A stretch of 64,000 nucleotides of DNA. Origin: Hydrogenophaga sp. (lineage in GTDB: Bacteria > Pseudomonadota > Gammaproteobacteria > Burkholderiales > Burkholderiaceae_C). The position numbers and the translations under genes are program-made. Below, one piece after another: positions 1 through 7,872 of this stretch. The DNA lies in contig NZ_JAABRQ010000001.1 in assembly GCF_011390835.1 (NCBI RefSeq), positions 1-64,000 on the forward strand. Reading direction: 5' to 3'. Under the pieces are notes generated by a model that saw only the letters and a program-made list of their open reading frames with translations, was not told where the DNA came from and searched no databases. Every line of letters starts with the position of its first letter. The stretch's first letter is position 1.

Positions 1-115
1 GGCCTCATGAACACCTCATGAAGCAAGGGATCGGCAATACTGGCGTGCCCGTGGCGTTTCCACACAGCCTCGGCCGGAAGTAGCCACCTACGTGGCAGCC
101 GCTCCTCGCAGACCC

Positions 116-562
116 TCACGTCTTCTGGCGCATCCCCTTCGCGGCCGAAGTTAACTTGCCCTTGCCCGCCGGCACCTTGAGCTGCCCCTGCACCTGCTCC
201 AGCCACAGCAGCGTTTGTGCATGCGCCAGGAACCGGCGCAGGTAGTGCGGCGAAAGCTCGCCCATGCGGGCGAGGGTGTCGATCATCAGGCGCTGGGGGT
301 TGAGCGGGCCGGCGTTCGACGGCGCGCGGGCCTGGGCTTGCTGCACTTGCACCTCAGCGCCCAGGCGCTCCCAGGTCTGGCGAAAGCGCTGGGCGCTGCG
401 CAGCTCGGGCCAGGGGCCATGGCTGAGACCAACGCCGACACCTCCGCCGGTTGCGTTCGCGCCCTCCTCAGCCGCCTCGCTGGCGGCACGTGCCGCCTGG
501 GCGATGTGGGCGTTGAGAGTGGCCAGCGGTGAAGCGGCTGGCTGGGGCGCCTGGGGTTTCAT
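116..562 (-). CDS. DUF2894 family protein
   Basis: A 148-residue soluble protein of unknown function. It has a low-complexity Ala-rich start, then a conserved-looking helical core with LNPQRLMIDTLARMGELSP and YLRRFLAHAQTLLWLEQ, and a basic tail. I assign it to the DUF2894 family from the core motif and from its position as last gene of a DUF3348-DUF802-OmpA-DUF2894 set that is common in Burkholderiales. Its ATG overlaps the stop of the OmpA-like gene in an ATGA junction, so the two are probably translationally coupled. No catalytic residues are recognisable. By context it is probably a cytoplasmic accessory of the neighbouring membrane pair. Confidence 0.8.
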   Translation of the reverse strand: MKPQAPQPAASPLATLNAHIAQAARAASEAAEEGANATGGGVGVGLSHGPWPELRSAQRFRQTWERLGAEVQVQQAQARAPSNAGPLNPQRLMIDTLARMGELSPHYLRRFLAHAQTLLWLEQVQGQLKVPAGKGKLTSAAKGMRQKT

Positions 563-1284
563 GGCTTGTGGTTGGTGGCGGGCCCGGGCTGGCTGCTGGG
601 GAGGGTAGCTTCGCTGGCGCCCGCATTCGCATGGGCCCGGGGCACGGGCGCCATTTCCACACGGCGGTTAAGCGCGCGGCCTTGTTCATCGGCGTTGCTG
701 GCCACGGGCTGCTCGGCGCCGAAGGCAGCGCTGAACACGCGAGCACGCGGCATGCCCTGGTTGATCAGGGTACGGGTGACGGTGAGCGCGCGCTGCGCCG
801 AGAGTTCCAGGTTGTCCTGGTATTTGGTGTTGCTGGACCCAATGGGTTTGTCGTCGGTGAAGCCGCTGACCATGAGCATTTCGTCGCGCTCGCCCAGGTA
901 CACCTGCAGCGGCGGTACCAGGGCTTGCAGCAGCAGCTCGCCCTCGGGGCGCAGCTGGTCGGAGTTGAAGTCAAACAATACGCTGCCGCTGATGCCGATG
1001 CGGCCGTTGTTGAGCGTGACGCGGCCGCTGGCCAGCGGAATCGCGAGCGCCTTTTCCAGCGCGATGCGGCGCGCTTCTTCTTGCTGGCGCTTGGCCACTT
1101 CGACCTGCAAGGTGTTCACCAGGTCCACCTGCGTCAGCAGCACGCCAATGAACACGAGCACAAACGCACCCACCAGGCCGGCCATGAGGTCGCCAAAGAC
1201 GGCCCAGACGGGCGAGGAGACTTCGTCGCCGCCGGCGTCGTCCACGCCATCGTCAGCGTGGCGGTCGAAAAACGCGCCCATCAT
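559..1284 (-). CDS. OmpA/MotB-like peptidoglycan-binding membrane protein
   Basis: A 241-residue inner-membrane protein with a short cytoplasmic N-terminus, one transmembrane helix at about residues 27-49 and a periplasmic OmpA-like domain at about 90-215. The OmpA core shows the usual FDFNSD start, a GFTDD segment and the NRRVEM end. The helix reads AVFGDLMAGLVGAFVLVFI; Asp32 sits where MotB/ZorB carry the proton-binding Asp (MotB: ADFMTAMMAFFLVMW). The gene overlaps DUF802 and DUF2894 by ATGA at both ends. I infer that it is the stator/anchor partner of the DUF802 channel protein. It could otherwise be a plain OmpA-type anchor, but the placed Asp argues against that. Confidence 0.85.
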   Translation of the reverse strand: MMGAFFDRHADDGVDDAGGDEVSSPVWAVFGDLMAGLVGAFVLVFIGVLLTQVDLVNTLQVEVAKRQQEEARRIALEKALAIPLASGRVTLNNGRIGISGSVLFDFNSDQLRPEGELLLQALVPPLQVYLGERDEMLMVSGFTDDKPIGSSNTKYQDNLELSAQRALTVTRTLINQGMPRARVFSAAFGAEQPVASNADEQGRALNRRVEMAPVPRAHANAGASEATLPSSQPGPATNHKP

Positions 1285-3569
1285 GCGGCGCTCGCGGTGG
1301 CTTTGGCCGACACGCGCGGACCACGCAGCTGACGCAGGTCTTCCACGATGCCTTGCTGCGCGCTGATGCTGAGGTCAATCACCTCGCGCGCCTGGGCCAC
1401 GTAATAGGCCAGCTGCTCGTCGCTGCGCGCCAGCGACTGACCGATGGCGCCTTCCACGCTCTGCAGGCTGCGCACCAGCTGCTCGTGGCTGGTGGCGAGC
1501 TGCTGCGTGCCTTGCTGGAAGGCTTCGCCCAGGGCGGCCAGCTGCGCCGCGCTGGTGGCGGCCTGCTCGGCCATGGCCTCGGCGCGACCCGCCTGCGCAC
1601 CCACGGTGTCGGCAAACTGCTTACCCACGCGGTCGAGCACGCCGGTGGCCGAACCCACCAGGTTTTCAATGGCGGCGCGCTGCTCGCCGGTGGTCTGCTG
1701 AACCTGCTGCAACAGCGTGCCGATCTGGCCCACAAGGTCGGCGCGCTCGGCGAGCGTGGCGTTGTCGCGCTCGGCCAGGCGGCTCATCTGTTCGCGCAGC
1801 TGGGCGATCACCTCGGCCGCGGCCTTGGGCGCTTCTGAAGCGGTGTGCATCAGCCGGGCCATGGGCGCTTCGAGTGCGGTGCCCAGCGTGGACAGCTGGG
1901 AAGCGAGCTGGGTGGACAGCGCGGTGGTCAGGCCACCTAGGCGCTGCACCGCGGCTTCGCCCCGCGCGGCCTCTTCTTCGCGCAGCGACTGCAATTGCTG
2001 GGTGAGGGCTGCAAAGGTCCGTTCCTGCTGCTCGGTCTGGGCTTGCTGGCGCGTGGCTTCGGCCTCGCGCAGGGTGGCCAGCTGCTTGGCTGCTCCGTCC
2101 TGCAGGGCGGCGAGCTGCTGCGCCACACCGGTCTGCAAGTCGGTGGCCCGTTGCGCAGCCGCCTGCTGGCGCACCGCTTCTTCGCTGCGCAGGGCGGCGA
2201 GCTCACTGCGCCAGAGGCTGGCGAGCGCGTCCATGCGCTGGCCATGCTCCTGCGTCCACGCCGATTCGGCTTGCGCGCGGGCCTGCACCAGCGCTTCGGT
2301 CTGGCCGATGAGGCGGGCCATACCGTCCAGGCTGCGGCGGGCCTGCTCGCGGCTCTGCTCGGCGATGGCGGTGGCACTTTGCTCCAGCGCCTGCAACACG
2401 GCTTGTTGCTGCGCCTGCGCCTGCGCGCCAGCCTGCTGCCATTCGCCTTGCAGCGACTGCGCGAGCGACTGCAGCGAGGCGGTCCAGGCGGCTTGCTGCT
2501 GCTGATCAGCCAGGGCGCGCTCGGCCAGTGCGCGCGTCCAGCCGCTGGCCACCGCTTGTGTGGTGTGGCCAAACTGGTCTGACAGCCCAGCCAGCTGGGT
2601 CTGCACGGCAGCGCTCACGCCTTCATGCAAGCGGGAAGACTCGGCGGCGATGCCGGCCATGGCCTGCTGCACCACGGGCTGCAGGCTTTCGGTGGCGGCG
2701 CGGGCGCTGGCGGCCAGGCTTTCGCGCAACGATCGCTCGACCGACTCGGCCAGGCCCGTGTAGGCGCTGGCAGCCTGGCTTTGAAACTCGGCCTGGCGGG
2801 CCAGCAGCTGCTCATCGAGCTGCTGGCTGCGGCGCTCCATCTGCTCGACGAGCGTTTGCAGGTGCAAGGCGGCGGCGGGCATGGCCTCGGCCTGGCGCTG
2901 CAGCGCCTCAAAGCTTTGCTGGCGCTGGTGGGCGGCGGAGAAGGGGCGCAGGGCCGTGCTGCCCAACGCATCGAGCGCGCGAATGGCCTGGCTGCGCTCG
3001 CGGCGTGCCAGCGTAGCCATGAGGCCGAGCATGGCCGAAGTGGCGACGCCGGCCACCGAGGTGCCAAACGACAGGCCCAGCCCTTTGATGGGCGCGGCCA
3101 GTGCGGAGCGGATGGCGGTGAGGTCGGCCGAGCCTTCGAGCGCAAACACCGCGCCCTTAAAGGTGACCACCATGCCGAGGAAGGTGCCCAGCATGCCGAG
3201 CATGACCAGCAGACCGATCAGGTACGGCGTGAGTGCAAGGCCGGGGAAGGCACTGCGCTCGCCCTCGATATGCTGGCGCACGGCGTGTTGCAGCGAAGCG
3301 GGCACGCGGGGCAACCAGTCGGCGAGCCGGTCCAGCGCAGGCGGCACGCTGCCCAAGGCGGCGTTGAGCCCGGTGGTGGTCTGCCCGAAGCGGCGCAGCT
3401 CCCAGACGCCGCCCAGGTAAACGGCGCCAATCAGCAGCGTCATGCCCAGCGCGAAGGCGCTGGTGCCGACAAAGCCGCTGGCCACCCAAGCCACCACACC
3501 CAGACCCACGAACAGGGCGAACCAGGACAGTGCGCGGAAGGAAGCAGAAGAGGAGGTATCGGGGGTCAT
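1281..3569 (-). CDS. DUF802 protein: MotA/ExbB-like channel with long coiled-coil tail
   Basis: A 762-residue protein with four predicted transmembrane helices (about 15-32, 36-55, 113-136, 163-188), followed by some 550 residues rich in Ala, Gln, Glu and Arg that should form an extended coiled coil. The third and fourth helices (MLGMLGTFLGMVVTFKG; GLGLSFGTSVAGVATSAML) have the small/Thr-rich composition of the pore helices of MotA, ExbB, TolQ and ZorA. The layout of a short pore module with a very long cytoplasmic tail is that of ZorA. The family is named DUF802 and its function is not established. Start ATG overlaps the DUF3348 stop and the end overlaps the OmpA-like start, so the subunits are coupled. 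Confidence 0.85.
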   Translation of the reverse strand: MTPDTSSSASFRALSWFALFVGLGVVAWVASGFVGTSAFALGMTLLIGAVYLGGVWELRRFGQTTTGLNAALGSVPPALDRLADWLPRVPASLQHAVRQHIEGERSAFPGLALTPYLIGLLVMLGMLGTFLGMVVTFKGAVFALEGSADLTAIRSALAAPIKGLGLSFGTSVAGVATSAMLGLMATLARRERSQAIRALDALGSTALRPFSAAHQRQQSFEALQRQAEAMPAAALHLQTLVEQMERRSQQLDEQLLARQAEFQSQAASAYTGLAESVERSLRESLAASARAATESLQPVVQQAMAGIAAESSRLHEGVSAAVQTQLAGLSDQFGHTTQAVASGWTRALAERALADQQQQAAWTASLQSLAQSLQGEWQQAGAQAQAQQQAVLQALEQSATAIAEQSREQARRSLDGMARLIGQTEALVQARAQAESAWTQEHGQRMDALASLWRSELAALRSEEAVRQQAAAQRATDLQTGVAQQLAALQDGAAKQLATLREAEATRQQAQTEQQERTFAALTQQLQSLREEEAARGEAAVQRLGGLTTALSTQLASQLSTLGTALEAPMARLMHTASEAPKAAAEVIAQLREQMSRLAERDNATLAERADLVGQIGTLLQQVQQTTGEQRAAIENLVGSATGVLDRVGKQFADTVGAQAGRAEAMAEQAATSAAQLAALGEAFQQGTQQLATSHEQLVRSLQSVEGAIGQSLARSDEQLAYYVAQAREVIDLSISAQQGIVEDLRQLRGPRVSAKATASAA

Positions 3570-4276
3570 GCTGGTATTGATTCGATGAGGCCAATGACCG
3601 GCTGCAGGCGCAGGTCGAGCTCGGCGAGCAGGGTTTGCTCGAATTCGTTGGCAAAGGTCTGAAGCCAGTGCAGATCGTCGGGCGCTGTGTCGGACGGGTC
3701 AGCGACCTGCTGGCGCAAGGCGACAAAACGCGCTTTCAAAAACGCTGGCAAGCTGCCCAGCAGGCGCTGCTCGCGCCCGGCCAGCAGCGGCTCCATGGCG
3801 GCGTCCAGCGCGGCCAGCTGTGCCAGCTCGGGAGTGGACTGGCCCAGCGCCTGGCGCACATGGCCGCGCAGCGCTTCCACGCTGAGCTCCATGCGGCGCT
3901 GTTGGTCGTTGAGGCGCTGGTGGAACAGCGCCCATTCGATGTCCAGTTCGTTGGGGTCGGATCGGTGCGAGGCGTCGCGCGCGGTGATGGACTGGATGAG
4001 CACCGCGCGCACGCGCTGCAGTTCCCGCTGCAGCGCGGTGTGCAGCGCCTGCTGATCCACTGGCGGCGTGGCGCGGCGGGCGGCGGCTGTGCCAGCAGCC
4101 GCCACTGAGGCCTGTGTGGTGCGCAAGGCAATGGCCTCGTTCACATTCAGCCACTGGCCCAGGCGCTCGGCCACGTCTTGGCGGGGCGCGCTCACCCCTT
4201 CGGGCAACCAGCCGGCGAGCTGGCGCACCAAAGCGGAGGAAGCGTGAGAACCCTTGAAACTGAGGAGCAAAACCAA
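3566..4276 (-). CDS. DUF3348 family protein, first gene of the four-gene set
   Basis: About 236 residues, mostly helical, with the family-like opening ASSALVRQLAGW, the segment VAERLGQWLNVNEAIAL, and a core around ELDIEWALFHQRLNDQQRRME. Function unknown. The open frame extends back to a GTG at 4420, but those 48 extra codons read as low-complexity, run over a perfect hairpin at 4282-4300 and do not resemble the family. I therefore prefer a TTG start at 4276 (another TTG lies at 4270); no strong ribosome site is visible, so the start is uncertain. It overlaps DUF802 in an ATGA junction and is presumably the promoter-proximal gene of the operon. Confidence 0.7.
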   Translation of the reverse strand: MVLLLSFKGSHASSALVRQLAGWLPEGVSAPRQDVAERLGQWLNVNEAIALRTTQASVAAAGTAAARRATPPVDQQALHTALQRELQRVRAVLIQSITARDASHRSDPNELDIEWALFHQRLNDQQRRMELSVEALRGHVRQALGQSTPELAQLAALDAAMEPLLAGREQRLLGSLPAFLKARFVALRQQVADPSDTAPDDLHWLQTFANEFEQTLLAELDLRLQPVIGLIESIPA

Positions 4277-4281
4277 AGCCT

Positions 4282-4300
4282 GGGGGCACAGCGTGCCCCC
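4282..4300. repeat. Perfect hairpin at the 5' end of the DUF3348 gene
   Basis: GGGGGCAC-AGC-GTGCCCCC is an 8-bp perfect inverted repeat with a three-base loop. It lies just upstream of the preferred DUF3348 start and inside the longer alternative frame. It could be a translation or attenuation element, or a dispersed intergenic palindrome. It has no T-run on either side, so it is not a typical terminator. Confidence 0.6.
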
Positions 4301-4510
4301 TCCATGTGTTGAAGAGGCGGTGAAAGCGATCTGGCCTGGAGTAGCCCCAAACCGGCGCCGGAACACCGCCAGGGCGCCTCGGCGATCGTCGGGCGGCGGG
4401 AGCGAGGTCTGTGAACCCACCCCCCCACCTTTCCCGAAAGCGATTGAGCGCTCCCTGAGGATTATTCACATTGGCGAACTGCCTAAAAAACAGGCATACC
4501 GCCCAACGTG

Positions 4511-4948
4511 TTAAGGAATCGAGCCGTGGCAGGCGCAGGCTTCGCCGTGGGCTGCGGCGACCAGTTCGTCCAGGATGCCGCAGTGCCCGCCATCGTGCTG
4601 ACCATCACAGCGAGATTTCAGCTGAACCAGCTGCTTCTCCAGCGCCTGCATGCTTTTCAGCCGCGCACGCACCCGGCTCAGCTGCTCGGCCACCAGGGCG
4701 TCCACGTCCGTGGAGTCGCCGCTGGTGTCGTCCAGCACGCCGAGCAGCAGCGCCACCGAGGCCAGCGGCATGTCGAGCGCGCGGCAGTGCCGGATGAACG
4801 CCAGGCGCTCCAGATGGCTGGCGTCGTAGTCTCGGTAGCCGTTGTCCCGCTTGGGCGGCACGGGTAACAAACCCTGCTTTTCGTAGTAGCGGATGGTCTC
4901 CACCTCCACACCGGTGGCCTGAGACAGTTGTTTGATTCGCATGAACAC
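4511..4948 (-). CDS. cadR: MerR-family Cd/Pb-type regulator (CadR/PbrR-like)
   Basis: A 145-residue MerR-family activator: winged helix-turn-helix at residues 3-72 (IKQLSQATGVEVETIRYYE), dimerisation helix at about 82-115 and a metal loop with Cys114 and Cys123 (SRCDGQHDGGHCGIL), plus a CACHG tail. The CGIL motif and the divergent partner exporter are typical of the CadR/PbrR group. Odd point: the position of the conserved dimer-helix Cys (Cys78/79 in PbrR, CadR and ZntR) reads GDSTDVDALV here, so Ser or Thr replaces it. This changes the expected coordination and leaves the true inducer uncertain. The gene shares a 67-base divergent promoter region with the CDF exporter. Confidence 0.85.
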   Translation of the reverse strand: MFMRIKQLSQATGVEVETIRYYEKQGLLPVPPKRDNGYRDYDASHLERLAFIRHCRALDMPLASVALLLGVLDDTSGDSTDVDALVAEQLSRVRARLKSMQALEKQLVQLKSRCDGQHDGGHCGILDELVAAAHGEACACHGSIP

Positions 4949-4963
4949 CTCCGAAACGCGTGG

Positions 4964-4994
4964 TTGACACTGTAGTGGCTACAGGGTTTTAAAT
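4964..4994 (+). promoter_or_regulatory. MerR-type promoter/operator for the metal exporter
   Basis: TTGACA (4964-4969) is followed by the perfect dyad CTGTAG-TGG-CTACAG (4970-4984) and a -10 element TTAAAT (4989-4994), a spacer of 19 bases. The over-long 19-base spacer with a dyad between -35 and -10 is the hallmark of promoters that MerR-family activators untwist. It faces the CDF gene at 5016, which has GAAAGGA upstream of its ATG. The regulator is encoded divergently and probably autoregulates from the same site. Confidence 0.85.
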
Positions 4995-5015
4995 GAAGCC
5001 ATCGAAAGGAAAACC

Positions 5016-5666
5016 ATGTCTGCCCATTGTTGTGACCACGACACCCCCAAGCCCGACCAAGTCGCCAACCTGGGGCGCTACCGCCGCATCTTGTGGGTGG
5101 CACTGGTGGTCAACGCCGCCATGTTCGCTGTGGAAATCGTTGCCGGCGTTCAAGCCGGCTCGCTGGCCTTGCTGGCAGACGCCATCGATTTCGCGGGCGA
5201 TGCGGTGAACTACGGCGTGTCGCTCGCGGTGCTCGCCTCGGCACTGGCCTGGCGCGCGCGAGCCGCCCTGCTCAAGGCGGTCAGCATGATGGGCTTTGGC
5301 GTGTTCATCCTGGGTCAGGCGGTATGGAGCCTGTGGCACGGCGAGGTGCCGGCGGCCCTCACCATGGGCGCGGTCGCCCTGCTCGCGCTGGCCGCCAACG
5401 TGGGCGTGGCCGCCCTGCTCTACGCGTTTCGCGAGGGCGACGCCAACATGCGCAGCGTGTGGCTGTGCTCGCGCAACGACGCCATTGGCAACGTCGCGGT
5501 GATGCTGGCCGCGCTGGGCGTGTTCGGCACCGGCAGCGCCTGGCCGGATCTGCTGGTGGCCAGCCTCATGGCCAGCCTGGCGCTGCACGGCGGCTGGAGC
5601 GTATGGCAGCAGGCATGGACAGAGTTGCGCACGGGAGAGTTGATGACGGAGGAACACCGCCACTGA
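5016..5666 (+). CDS. Short CDF-family divalent cation exporter
   Basis: A 216-residue cation diffusion facilitator with about six transmembrane helices. The N-terminus MSAHCCDHD is a plausible metal-capturing segment. Helix 2 shows LADAIDFAGDAVNYG (a DxxxD transport site) and helix 5 shows CSRNDAIGN, where His of the usual HxxxD is Asn. The protein ends right after the sixth helix, so it lacks the cytoplasmic C-terminal domain of typical ~300-residue CDF proteins. Its promoter has a MerR-type operator and the regulator is divergent, so efflux of Cd, Pb, Zn or Co is likely. The exact metal cannot be read from the sequence. Confidence 0.85.
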   Translation: MSAHCCDHDTPKPDQVANLGRYRRILWVALVVNAAMFAVEIVAGVQAGSLALLADAIDFAGDAVNYGVSLAVLASALAWRARAALLKAVSMMGFGVFILGQAVWSLWHGEVPAALTMGAVALLALAANVGVAALLYAFREGDANMRSVWLCSRNDAIGNVAVMLAALGVFGTGSAWPDLLVASLMASLALHGGWSVWQQAWTELRTGELMTEEHRH

Positions 5667-5863
5667 TCTCTGCGTTCGACTTGGCTGAGGTTGACCGGCG
5701 CAGCGACCCGACATCGCTCGACAGGCGGATCCAAGGGATGCCTCGTCTTTGCAGCCTTAATCTGGCGATCAGGCTGGTGCTTCACAGTCGCACGGTCTGC
5801 CAACGGCCAGTTTTGACGCGCCCTGTCGCCCAGCAGCATCTGATTGACGAAAGAATCGACGCC

Positions 5864-6427
5864 ATGAACAACCATTCGCCGAGCCGGCACGATGCTTTCA
5901 CGCAAGGTCTGCACTGGGCCACCGCCGTTTTGGTGGTGGCGGCTTTCATCTACGGACTCGGCGGCTCAGAGGCACGCGTGTACCTGCCAGCGCGCGATTT
6001 TGAGCGCAGCCTGCACGAGACGCTGGGCATGGGCGTGTTTGCCCTGACGCTGTTGCGCTTGCTATGGCGGGGCTTCGCCACCCGACCCGCCGAAGAGGCT
6101 GGGACGGAGTGGATGCGCAGGGGCGCGGGCGCCGTTCAAATCGCGTTGTATGGGCTGCTACTGGCCGTGCCAGCGACGGCGGTAGCGGGCGCCTGGCTGC
6201 AGGGGCACACGGTGCTGCTTCTGGGTGGGACGGAGATTGCGTCCCTGGTCGCGCCATCGTATGACGTGGGCAACACAGTGGCCGAGATACACACCTGGCT
6301 GGGCGACGCGATCGTGTGGATTGCAGGGGCTCACGCGGTGGCGGCGATTGCCCACCATGTCCTGCTCAAAGACGGCGTTCTGTTGTCGATCTTGCCGAGC
6401 TGGCTGCCCTTGAAGCGACGGCCTTGA
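5864..6427 (+). CDS. Cytochrome b561-type membrane protein
   Basis: 187 residues with four predicted transmembrane helices and His residues placed for b-type heme ligation: GLHWATAVLVV in helix 1, LHETLGM in helix 2, and EIHTWLGDAIVWIAGAHAVAAIAHH in helices 3-4. This is the bacterial cytochrome b561/YodB-like family, which passes electrons across or within the inner membrane. I start at ATG 5864, at the MNNHSPSRHD N-terminus; the open frame continues far upstream only because it runs out of phase through the CDF gene. The 197 bases between the CDF stop and this start show no gene or clear terminator. Electron partner unknown. Confidence 0.8.
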   Translation: MNNHSPSRHDAFTQGLHWATAVLVVAAFIYGLGGSEARVYLPARDFERSLHETLGMGVFALTLLRLLWRGFATRPAEEAGTEWMRRGAGAVQIALYGLLLAVPATAVAGAWLQGHTVLLLGGTEIASLVAPSYDVGNTVAEIHTWLGDAIVWIAGAHAVAAIAHHVLLKDGVLLSILPSWLPLKRRP

Positions 6428-6461
6428 GGGTCACCGAAGTTCAGCCTGTCGGCCTCAGACA

Positions 6462-7775
6462 TCACAGCACCAGCACCGCCCGGAAGTCGTTGACGTTGGT
6501 GTGCGTGGGGCCGGTGACCACCAGATCGCCCAGCGGCTCGAAGTAGCCATAGGCATCGTTGCGAGCCAGGTGGTCGCTGACGGTGAGGCCCAGCGCCAGG
6601 GCGCGGACCAGGGTGTCGGGCGCGACCAGGGCGCCGGCGTTGTCTTCCACGCCGTCGATGCCATCGGTGTCGGCCGCCAGCGCCCACACACCCGGCTGGC
6701 CACCCAGCGCGTGGGCCAGCCCCAAACAGAACTCGCCTGCCCGCCCGCCCCGGCCCTTGGCATGGCCCTCGGCGCGCGGGCGCACCGTGACCGTGGTTTC
6801 GCCGCCGCTCAAGATCACGCACGGTTTCTCGAAGCTGCTGCGCCCTTGAGCAGTCGAACGCGCCAGCGCGGCGTGCACCTTGCCCACTTCGCGCGACTCG
6901 CCTTCGATCTCGTCGCTGAGGATGTAGGCCTTGAGACCCATCGCGCGCGCCGCATCAGCCGCGGCTTCCAGGCTTTGCTGCGGCGTGGCGATCAGATGGG
7001 TCTGGTGACCGGCCAAGCCCACTTCGCCCGGCTTGGGCGTTTCGAGTGCGCCGCTCTCCAGCTGCGCACGCACCGCGGGCGGCACGTCGATGGTGTATCG
7101 CCGCAGGATGTCCAGTGCTTCGGCACAGGTGGACGCGTCGGCCACCGTGGGACCGCTGGCGATCACGCTCACATCATCCCCCGGCACATCGCTGATGGTG
7201 AGCGTGACCACCTGCGCTGGCGCGCAAGCCGCTGCCAGTCGCCCGCCTTTGATGCGCGAGAGGTGCTTGCGCACCGTGTTCATCTCCAGGATGTTGGCGC
7301 CACTCTCCAGCAGCTGGCGGTTGATGCGCTGCTTGTCTTCCAGCGTCAGGCCCTCACACGGCAGGGTGAGCAGCGACGAGCCGCCACCCGAAATCAGGCA
7401 CAGCACCAGGTCGTCTTTCGTCATTCCGTCGACCATTTCCAGAATGCGCTGCGCCGCGGCCAGCCCCGCCGCGTCGGGCACCGGGTGCGATGCCTCCACC
7501 ACCTCGATGCGCTCGGCCAGTCCCTCGGGGCGCGGCGGCGTGTGGTGGTAGCGCGTGACGACCAGCCCCGAGAGCGACGCCTCGGCCGGCCACAGCGCTT
7601 CCACCGCCTGCGCCATCGCGCCACCGGCCTTGCCGGCACCGATCACCACTGTTTTTCCTTTGGGGGGTGGGGGCAGGTGGGCGGCAGTGTTGTGCAAGGG
7701 CAGCGCTCGTTGCACAGCGGTGTCGAAAAGGTGACGCAGGAAGACGCGTGGGTTGTCTAGGTATTGCTGATTCAT
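6462..7775 (-). CDS. ttuD: Glycerate 2-kinase (MOFRL type)
   Basis: 437 residues of the class II glycerate kinase family, phosphorylating D-glycerate to 2-phosphoglycerate. Visible motifs are GAGKAGG (46-52), the Gly-rich SGGGSS loop (129-134), EMNTVRKHLSRIKGG, and a C-terminal MOFRL segment with LSGGETTVTV and ADTDGIDG. Some databases call this family hydroxypyruvate reductase, but the fold and motifs are of the kinase. It is the last gene of gcl-hyi-glxR-ttuD and takes the glycerate made by tartronate semialdehyde reductase into glycolysis. A 97-base gap separates it from glxR. Confidence 0.92.
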   Translation of the reverse strand: MNQQYLDNPRVFLRHLFDTAVQRALPLHNTAAHLPPPPKGKTVVIGAGKAGGAMAQAVEALWPAEASLSGLVVTRYHHTPPRPEGLAERIEVVEASHPVPDAAGLAAAQRILEMVDGMTKDDLVLCLISGGGSSLLTLPCEGLTLEDKQRINRQLLESGANILEMNTVRKHLSRIKGGRLAAACAPAQVVTLTISDVPGDDVSVIASGPTVADASTCAEALDILRRYTIDVPPAVRAQLESGALETPKPGEVGLAGHQTHLIATPQQSLEAAADAARAMGLKAYILSDEIEGESREVGKVHAALARSTAQGRSSFEKPCVILSGGETTVTVRPRAEGHAKGRGGRAGEFCLGLAHALGGQPGVWALAADTDGIDGVEDNAGALVAPDTLVRALALGLTVSDHLARNDAYGYFEPLGDLVVTGPTHTNVNDFRAVLVL

Positions 7776-7872
7776 GGCGCTGCCAGGTGGATGAGCTTTG
7801 ACGATGCCGATCGGTCATTGTGGCTGGCCGGGTATCGCCCCGGCCAGCAACGACAACACAAAGACAAAGCGA

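Noticed and set aside
4282-4300. Rho-independent terminator
   Set aside because: The hairpin has no T-run on either strand and is at the 5' side of the DUF3348 gene, not downstream of a gene.
116-4420. A Zorya anti-phage system
   Set aside because: The ZorA/ZorB-like architecture is present, but no ZorC, ZorD or ZorE genes (helicase, nuclease) are nearby, and the DUF genes are a widespread Burkholderiales set. I report it only as a motor-like operon.
5093-5863. Extended cytochrome b561 frame beginning inside the CDF gene
   Set aside because: This part is out of phase with the CDF protein and is Arg/Gly-rich noise; the b561 family starts at ATG 5864.
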